A stretch of 17,632 nucleotides of DNA, taken from assembly GCA_050014815.1 (NCBI GenBank), contig JBEKCP010000049.1, positions 1 through 17,632 on the forward strand. The letters are read 5' to 3'. This DNA is from JBEKCP01 sp050014815. GTDB taxonomy: Bacteria; Planctomycetota; Planctomycetia; Pirellulales; Thermoguttaceae. The notes under the pieces are model-generated. The model was not told the origin of the DNA. It saw only the letters and a program-made list of their open reading frames with translations, and made no database searches. Each line of letters opens with the position of its first letter. Within the stretch, counting starts at the first letter, position 1. Below are positions 13,440 to 17,632 of the stretch, one piece after another. Both the position numbers and the translations under genes were made by a program.

Positions 13440-13652
13440 GTGCACGGGAGCGGCGTCGACTATTGGGTGGACGATCTTCGCGCAATACTCGAAGTCAGCG
13501 GCATCGAGACGGGTAATCAGGCCGGACTCAAAAAACGCCACAAGGAGAAGACGGACCAACTGAAGAAGAGTTCGCTGTTTCCAGGTACGCCGGGATATGT
13601 CTTCGTAGTAGCCTTCGGCCACAAGGGCGCAATATTCAGTTATTACAAGTGA
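13440..13652 (+). CDS. Doubtful small ORF, unknown
   Basis: 70 codons from GTG, ending GYVFVVAFGHKGAIFSYYK. In favour: a near-consensus promoter starts about 28 nt upstream, the composition is less GC-rich than the neighbours, and the next gene starts 21 nt after its stop. Against: no Shine-Dalgarno at the right distance (a GGAG lies 20 nt upstream), no recognised domain, and an ORF on the other strand (start 13655) reads just as plausibly over this part. It may be a gene remnant or the leader of the next gene. This is the only candidate gene in the 354-nt stretch 13320-13673. Confidence 0.25.
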   Translation: MHGSGVDYWVDDLRAILEVSGIETGNQAGLKKRHKEKTDQLKKSSLFPGTPGYVFVVAFGHKGAIFSYYK

Positions 13653-13673
13653 CATCCACGGGGCTGTCCGAAC

Positions 13674-14124
13674 ATGCCGAAAAGAAGAACTGACCCAAAG
13701 CTCGAGCGTCTGAAAACCGTCAAGTCGGCTTATATCCTCGAGGCCGATTCCTCGATGGCCCGAGGCTCGGAGGCCATGGCGATGGAGTTGTTCCTTAAGG
13801 CCGGCGAGATGGAATTGGAGCTGGCTGATCTTTTCGGGCCGCGCAATGGAGGGAGGCGCCGCCAGGTCAGTCTGTTCAGCGCGGGCTCATGTTTCTTTCC
13901 TCCGCGCGAGGCAATACCGCCGGGCGATGGATGCCTTCAAGCAGGTGGCCGAAGAAATCCCCGAGGCGCGCGAACTGATGGAGCCGATGGCAGAGTGTGA
14001 GGGCAAGGAGGACGTTCCCCTCGCCGGCACGACCGCGGGATTACAGGCCCTCGTCGAACTCCTTCTTAAGAACGGCACGATCAGACCGGAGCAATGGGCC
14101 GAAGCCCTCGCCGCCCATCGATGA
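13674..14124 (+). pseudogene. Small helical-repeat-like protein gene broken by a one-base frameshift
   Basis: The ATG 13674 frame gives MPKRRTDPKLERLKTVKSAY...MAMELFLKAGEMELELADLF...SLFSAGSCFF and then turns to Pro/Arg/Gly-rich nonsense. The +1 frame takes over without a break as RARQYRRAMDAFKQVAEEIPEARELMEPMAECEGK...EQWAEALAAHR, stopping at 14124. The switch point is near 13890-13900, in GTTTCTTTCCTCC, and one extra base there explains it. Restored, it is about 149 residues of amphipathic helices resembling TPR-like repeats. The extra base may be a real mutation or an assembly error in a T/C run. No other stop interrupts it. Function unknown; convergent with the oxidoreductase gene 42 nt away. 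Confidence 0.65.
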
Positions 14125-14166
14125 CGCCGGTCGCCGGCTCCCTCGTTTGCGGCCGGCCTCGGAAGT

Positions 14167-15609
14167 CTACAGCTCCCAGCCCTTGCGGTACTGCCGGTGG
14201 ACGAGCGGGTCGAGTTCCGGCAGGTTCGCACACTTGAGGTTGACCGGGTCCCACTCGACCTTCTTGCCGACGCCTGCCCGCTCGGCCAGGCAGCCCAGCA
14301 GGACGATCTCCGTAAGCGGCCCGCCGTAGTCGAAGCTCGACGACGGCGGTTCTCCGCCCTCCCGGCACGCCCGGAGGAAATCGGTGTAGTGGTTCAGTCC
14401 CCTCTTCACCCGCGGGAGCGTCTTGGGCGGCACGGGAAACGCCTGCATCTTTTCCTCGGGCACAAGCCGCGGGCTCTCGCAGTAGTTGCCGGCAACCAGG
14501 ATTCCCTTGTCGCCGACGAAGACCACGCCGCCGTCCGTCAGTTTCCGGTTGTACTTCTTTTCGAGCTCGTCGACGATCGGCGGCCGGTTGTGTTCGCCCT
14601 CAGGATTGTCCGGGTCGAGTTTCGACAGGGCGTCGATTGTTCCCTTGAAGCCGTCGTACCAGTGGACCTTGACCGGCGGCATATCGCGGGCGGCCCCGGC
14701 CGCCGGGGCCGGAAAGTTCCAGCGAATGACGTTGGCAAAGGGGTACCGTTCCCCACTGCCGCCGACTTGCTCCAGGGCTTCCACGCTCGTGGGACTGCCC
14801 AACCGCAGGGCCATGAAGACCCCGTCGAGGTTGTGGCATCCCCAATCGCCGACCGAGCCGTCGCCGAATTCCCACCAACTCCGCCACAACTTGGGGTGCA
14901 GATCCTTGTGATAGTCGCGGTAAGCGGCCGGGCCGATCCACTCGTCCCAGTGCAACCCGGCGGGAACCGGCATCGCGGGCAGCCGGCCGCCCACGCCGCC
15001 CCGGCCCGTCCGGGCCCAACTGTAGGTCTCCAGGACGTTGCCGATCGCGCCGGCCCAAATGTATTCGCACAAGCGGCGAACGCTCTCCGAGCTGTGATGG
15101 TGATTGCCCAACTGGGTGACGACCTTGTACTTCCGCGCGGCCTCCATCAGGGTCCGCACCTCGCCGATGCTGTGGGCCAGCGGCTTCTCGCAATAGACGT
15201 GCTTGCCGAGCCTCATGGCGATCATCGAGGCCACGGCATGGTGATGGTCGGGCGCGGCGATGAAAACGGCGTCGACGTCCTTGTGGATCTTGTCGAACAT
15301 CTTCCGGTAGTCGAAGAACGTCTGGATGCCGGAGGTGTTCAGGTCCGGATGCTTGTCTGCCACCCATGCCTTGGACTGGGCGAGGAGGTCTTCGTCGACG
15401 TCGACCATGGCGAGGAACCGCTCGCCGGCCGCGGCGTTGAGGGCGGGCTTGCCCTGGTTCCAGCAACCGATGACGGCCACGCCAAGCTTCGAGTTAGGGG
15501 ACGGGTCGGCCAGCAGGGCGGGCACGCCGAAGGCCGCCGCTCCGGCCGCCGCGGCCCCGGCCGCCGCCATGTTCTTCAACAACTTTCGACGCGTAATCCG
15601 CTTGCTCAT
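14167..15609 (-). CDS. Tat-exported Gfo/Idh/MocA family oxidoreductase
   Basis: 480 residues. Twin-arginine signal MSKRITRRKLLKNMAAAGAA followed by an Ala-rich hydrophobic stretch to about 34, so exported folded, with cofactor, by a system using TatC like that at 4456. Rossmann domain from about 42: KLGVAVIGCWNQGKPAL, MVDVDEDLL, DAVFIAAPDHHHAVA and the hallmark EKP (141-143). The C-terminal half carries the WDEWIGPA, DWGCHNLDG and NHYTDFLRACREGGEPPSS blocks typical of planctomycete sugar oxidoreductases of this type. Expected reaction: NAD(P)-dependent oxidation or epimerisation of a sugar derivative in the periplasm; substrate unknown. Oddity: the second Gly of the GxGxxG loop is Trp 50 (codon TGG). 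GGAGAAGG lies about 5 nt before ATG 15609. Diverges from the DUF1573 gene. Confidence 0.92.
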   Translation of the reverse strand: MSKRITRRKLLKNMAAAGAAAAGAAAFGVPALLADPSPNSKLGVAVIGCWNQGKPALNAAAGERFLAMVDVDEDLLAQSKAWVADKHPDLNTSGIQTFFDYRKMFDKIHKDVDAVFIAAPDHHHAVASMIAMRLGKHVYCEKPLAHSIGEVRTLMEAARKYKVVTQLGNHHHSSESVRRLCEYIWAGAIGNVLETYSWARTGRGGVGGRLPAMPVPAGLHWDEWIGPAAYRDYHKDLHPKLWRSWWEFGDGSVGDWGCHNLDGVFMALRLGSPTSVEALEQVGGSGERYPFANVIRWNFPAPAAGAARDMPPVKVHWYDGFKGTIDALSKLDPDNPEGEHNRPPIVDELEKKYNRKLTDGGVVFVGDKGILVAGNYCESPRLVPEEKMQAFPVPPKTLPRVKRGLNHYTDFLRACREGGEPPSSSFDYGGPLTEIVLLGCLAERAGVGKKVEWDPVNLKCANLPELDPLVHRQYRKGWEL

Positions 15610-15730
15610 GGAAGCCTTCTCCGGTGCTCAAGGGCCGTTTCTACGATCTCGCAGATCATGCTCCAGCATAACAACCGACAGGTTCGCCGGCAAGCAACCG
15701 CCGATGCAACCGCCGATCGAGCGTGTGGCA

Positions 15731-15760
15731 TTGGCGACCCGACGGCCTCTGCGGTAAACT
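15731..15760 (+). promoter_or_regulatory. Candidate promoter for the DUF1573 gene (near-leaderless)
   Basis: TTGGCG (15731-15736), 18 nt, TAAACT (15755-15760), with the ATG only 6 nt further on. There is no Shine-Dalgarno, so if this promoter is real the transcript starts at or next to the start codon. Confidence 0.35.
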
Positions 15761-15766
15761 GGACGC

Positions 15767-16918
15767 ATGAGGATCTTCCTGTCGGTGTTGGCAACGATCG
15801 TGGCGGGCATGGCGTTGGGCACCACAACGGCCTACTTCCAGGTCCGGCCGGTCTGGGTGGTCCCCGCGGAGCAATGGATGCCCGCGGCCCCAGACGTCGC
15901 GCCCAAGGTAGTCGTCGACCACGAGGAGCATGACTTCGGCGCGATGGACGCCGAGCAGGAGGGGTGCCACGAGTTCGTATTCACGAATGTCGGAACCGCC
16001 CCGATGCAGTTGACCCCTGGGGCGACCACCTGCCGATGTACGGTCAGCGTGGTGGACACCGCGCCCATCCCCCCCGGAGGTGTGGCCAACGTCAAGGTTG
16101 TATGGAACCCCCATGGCACTCTGGGACCCTACCGCAAGACGGTCACGGTCCGTTCTAACGATCCGCACCAACCGGAAATCACTTTGACGGTGGTGGGCGA
16201 GGTGACGGTGGGGGTCCGCGTGGACCCGCCCGAGCTGGTGCTGAGCCGGATCCCCTTCGGCGAGTCGGGCGGTGGGGAGGTGCGGCTCTGGTGCAATCTG
16301 ACCGGGGCGCCGCTGGAAATCACCAGTCTGAAACTGACAGATGAATCCTCCGCAAAGTGGTTCCAGGCCACCTGGGAGCCTTTGCCGCCGGCGGTGATCG
16401 AGAAGGAAGAAGGGGCCAAAAGCGGCGCGCTGCTCCATATTGCCGTAAAACCGGGGTTGCCTCAGGGGCCGTTTCAACAGACAATCTCGCTCCGGACTAA
16501 TCAGGCGTCGCGGCCGGAGTTGACCGTTCCGATCAAAGGGATGGTGCAGAGTGACATCTCGATTGCCGGCCCTGCCTGGAATTCCTCCTCGGGCGTTCTG
16601 GACATCGGGACGGTGACCAGCCAGACCGGGGCGGAGCGACGACTGCTGCTGGTCGTGCATGGCAAGGAGTGCAAGGCGGTGCGATTCAAGCCCGTGCGGA
16701 TGGTTCCGGCGTTTCTCCAGGCCAGGCTGGGGGAAACGACGGTGATCGGCGATGGCGAGGCCAGTCACACCCCGCTCTTTGTCCAGATTCCGCCCGGCTC
16801 CCCTGAGGCCAACTACTTGGGCTCTAACGAAGGAAAATTGGGCGAGATCCTGCTCCAGACCAGTCACCCCAAGGTGCCAGAGTTGCGAATTCTCGTTCGA
16901 TTCGCCATCGGCGGCTGA
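15767..16918 (+). CDS. DUF1573 domain protein, membrane-anchored or secreted
   Basis: 383 residues. N-terminal hydrophobic segment (4-23) acts as signal or anchor. A DUF1573 (ASH/immunoglobulin-like) domain spans about 50-146: HDFGAMDAEQEG, HEFVFTNVGTAPMQL, ATTCRCTV (Cys 89 and 91), IPPGG, KTVTVRSNDP and ITLTVVGEV. Two further sandwich-like segments follow (about 147-250 with LRTNQASRPELTVPIKG, and 255-383 with LLQTSHPKVPELRILVRF), each ending in the same kind of strand, so it is probably three tandem domains. It is abundant in planctomycetes; molecular role unknown, presumably extracytoplasmic. ATG 15767 lacks a Shine-Dalgarno. Followed on the same strand by a lipoprotein gene, 92 nt on, across two repeats. 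Confidence 0.87.
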   Translation: MRIFLSVLATIVAGMALGTTTAYFQVRPVWVVPAEQWMPAAPDVAPKVVVDHEEHDFGAMDAEQEGCHEFVFTNVGTAPMQLTPGATTCRCTVSVVDTAPIPPGGVANVKVVWNPHGTLGPYRKTVTVRSNDPHQPEITLTVVGEVTVGVRVDPPELVLSRIPFGESGGGEVRLWCNLTGAPLEITSLKLTDESSAKWFQATWEPLPPAVIEKEEGAKSGALLHIAVKPGLPQGPFQQTISLRTNQASRPELTVPIKGMVQSDISIAGPAWNSSSGVLDIGTVTSQTGAERRLLLVVHGKECKAVRFKPVRMVPAFLQARLGETTVIGDGEASHTPLFVQIPPGSPEANYLGSNEGKLGEILLQTSHPKVPELRILVRFAIGG

Positions 16919-16924
16919 CGGGAA

Positions 16925-16952
16925 GGGATTGGGGATTAGGGATTGGGGATTA
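16925..16952. repeat. Four-unit GGGATTR array after the DUF1573 gene
   Basis: GGGATTG and GGGATTA alternate twice, beginning 6 nt past the stop codon. It is the same word and the same position relative to a stop as at 2258. The four G-tracts meet the G-quadruplex rule on the coding strand. Confidence 0.9.
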
Positions 16953-16969
16953 GCAGGGGGAGGGCGGAG

Positions 16970-16993
16970 TTTAGCGGGCGGGCTTGCCCGCCG
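16970..16993. repeat. Repeat family B, single copy
   Basis: 24 nt identical to the core at 153-179 and 11232-11257, starting TTTAGCGGGCGGGCTT, in the same orientation. It lies directly upstream of the ribosome binding site of the lipoprotein gene, much as the copy at 11232 precedes the GT-C start. Confidence 0.85.
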
Positions 16994-17010
16994 TGTTAGG
17001 AAGATCAAGG

Positions 17011-17632
17011 ATGAGCAGGCGGAATACTTCTCGTTTTTGGATTGGCGGAGCCATTGTCTCGGCCGCTTTGCTGTTGGGCCTGACGGCCGGGTGCTCTTCG
17101 TCAGTGGACCAGGACAAGCAGGCGGACCCGGCTGCGCCGGGCACCCCGGCTGCGCCGGCTGCCCCGTCTGTGGCCGACAGGGCGGGTGCCGTTTCACCCC
17201 TGCCGGCGGAACAGCCGAGGGGGCCAGTGCTCCAGCCGCCGGCAGGGTCGGGACCTGCGGTCACGGTGAGCCACCTGGCCGGCAATCAGTCAGCCCCGGT
17301 CGCTCGGCCGGCTACGGAGGAGCCGCCGAGCCTGCTCTTGCCGGAGCCGGCTTCCAAGGTGCCGGCGACCAAGCCGGCGGCGGGGTCCGCGAGCGATCCG
17401 TCCAAGTCTGCGGTTCCCAAGGGAGAGCCAACTTCAAGTCCCAAGTCAAAGGCCGAGGGCTCGGAGAATCCGTTACGGATAGGTCCGGAGCCGGGGGGGC
17501 GGCTGGTGCCGGTCCAACCGGAACCGGTCCCCCCCGCGCCGGCTGACGATCCGGTGCCGGAGAAGCCGCGTGCGACGACCCAAGTGGCCGGGCCGGCTGT
17601 GCCGGTCCAGCCGGAACCGCCCGCTAAGACGG
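17011..17632 (+). CDS. Pro/Ala-rich predicted lipoprotein, 3' end outside the window
   Basis: ATG 17011 opens a frame with no stop to the window edge (207 complete codons). Start support: AGGAAG 7 nt upstream. The signal peptide MSRRNTSRFWIGGAIVSAAL runs into LLGLTAGC, a good lipobox with Cys 28, so lipidation and anchoring are expected. The mature part seen so far is almost wholly Pro, Ala, Val, Gly, Glu and Lys with a repeated VPVQPEP, and looks disordered, like a periplasmic tether or spacer. A folded domain may follow beyond the edge; its identity cannot be judged. Same strand as the DUF1573 gene, possibly co-transcribed. Confidence 0.75.
   Translation, partial: MSRRNTSRFWIGGAIVSAALLLGLTAGCSSSVDQDKQADPAAPGTPAAPAAPSVADRAGAVSPLPAEQPRGPVLQPPAGSGPAVTVSHLAGNQSAPVARPATEEPPSLLLPEPASKVPATKPAAGSASDPSKSAVPKGEPTSSPKSKAEGSENPLRIGPEPGGRLVPVQPEPVPPAPADDPVPEKPRATTQVAGPAVPVQPEPPAKT

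Noticed and set aside
13014..13655. 213-codon ORF on the minus strand
   Set aside because: Two thirds of it is antisense to the zinc-ribbon gene. Only the first 70-odd codons lie in free sequence, and no domain or ribosome binding site supports them.
13885..13905. Programmed ribosomal frameshift
   Set aside because: The T/C-rich site is not a known slippery sequence or rare-codon stop context; a one-base indel or a sequencing error is simpler.
14197..15933. 578-codon ORF on the plus strand
   Set aside because: Antisense to the oxidoreductase gene, which has the Tat signal, EKP motif and a ribosome binding site. The plus-strand reading is compositionally typical of a shadow.
15656..17197. 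513-codon ORF on the minus strand
   Set aside because: Antisense to the DUF1573 gene, and it reads through the GGGATTR and family B repeats, which no real gene is likely to do.

Overview
The window is high-GC bacterial chromosome and looks planctomycetal (Pirellulales-like). The clues are two tandem Cys-rich porin-like barrels, a Tat-exported Gfo/Idh/MocA oxidoreductase, a DUF1573 protein, a TatC with a very large first periplasmic loop, a TIGR03663-type membrane glycosyltransferase, short lipoproteins, several starts without a Shine-Dalgarno sequence, and many GC-rich palindromes of the 'SPTRKRG' kind. The assignment rests on gene content and sequence style, not on a marker gene.

Layout. 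1-297: palindromic repeats ahead of a short SecA-like ATPase (298-2253, +). 2258-2320: a nine-unit GGGATTR heptamer array. 2368-2676 (+): small membrane protein. 2687-2953 (-): small lipoprotein. 3319-4287 (-): class I mannose-6-phosphate isomerase. 4456-5520 (+): tatC. 5676-6023 (-): P-II signalling protein with Phe at the usual uridylylation position. 6194-7621 and 7753-9159 (-): two paralogous outer-membrane barrel proteins. 9519-10280 (-): family 2 glycosyltransferase. 10451-11188 (+): secreted discoidin-like protein. 11269-12972 (+): TIGR03663-like GT-C membrane protein carrying two in-frame palindromes, followed 14 nt later by a zinc-ribbon protein (12987-13319, +). 13320-13673: good promoter, hairpin and a doubtful small ORF. 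13674-14124 (+): frameshifted gene. 14167-15609 (-): Gfo/Idh/MocA oxidoreductase. 15767-16918 (+): DUF1573 protein. 17011 to the window end (+): a Pro/Ala-rich lipoprotein open at the edge.

Function. Most genes concern the cell envelope: export (SecA-like, TatC), Tat and lipoprotein cargo, outer-membrane barrels, and a possible glycosylation set (mannose-6-phosphate isomerase, polyprenyl-phosphate-type GT2, GT-C). No defence system, CRISPR array, tRNA, rRNA, phage or complete insertion sequence is visible.

The most unusual feature is the repeat landscape. Several spacers carry their own short word, usually in direct and inverted copies separated by a spacer, and these arrays abut stop or start codons within a few bases. 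A second layer of dispersed GC-rich hairpins recurs across the window and has also entered one coding region in frame twice.
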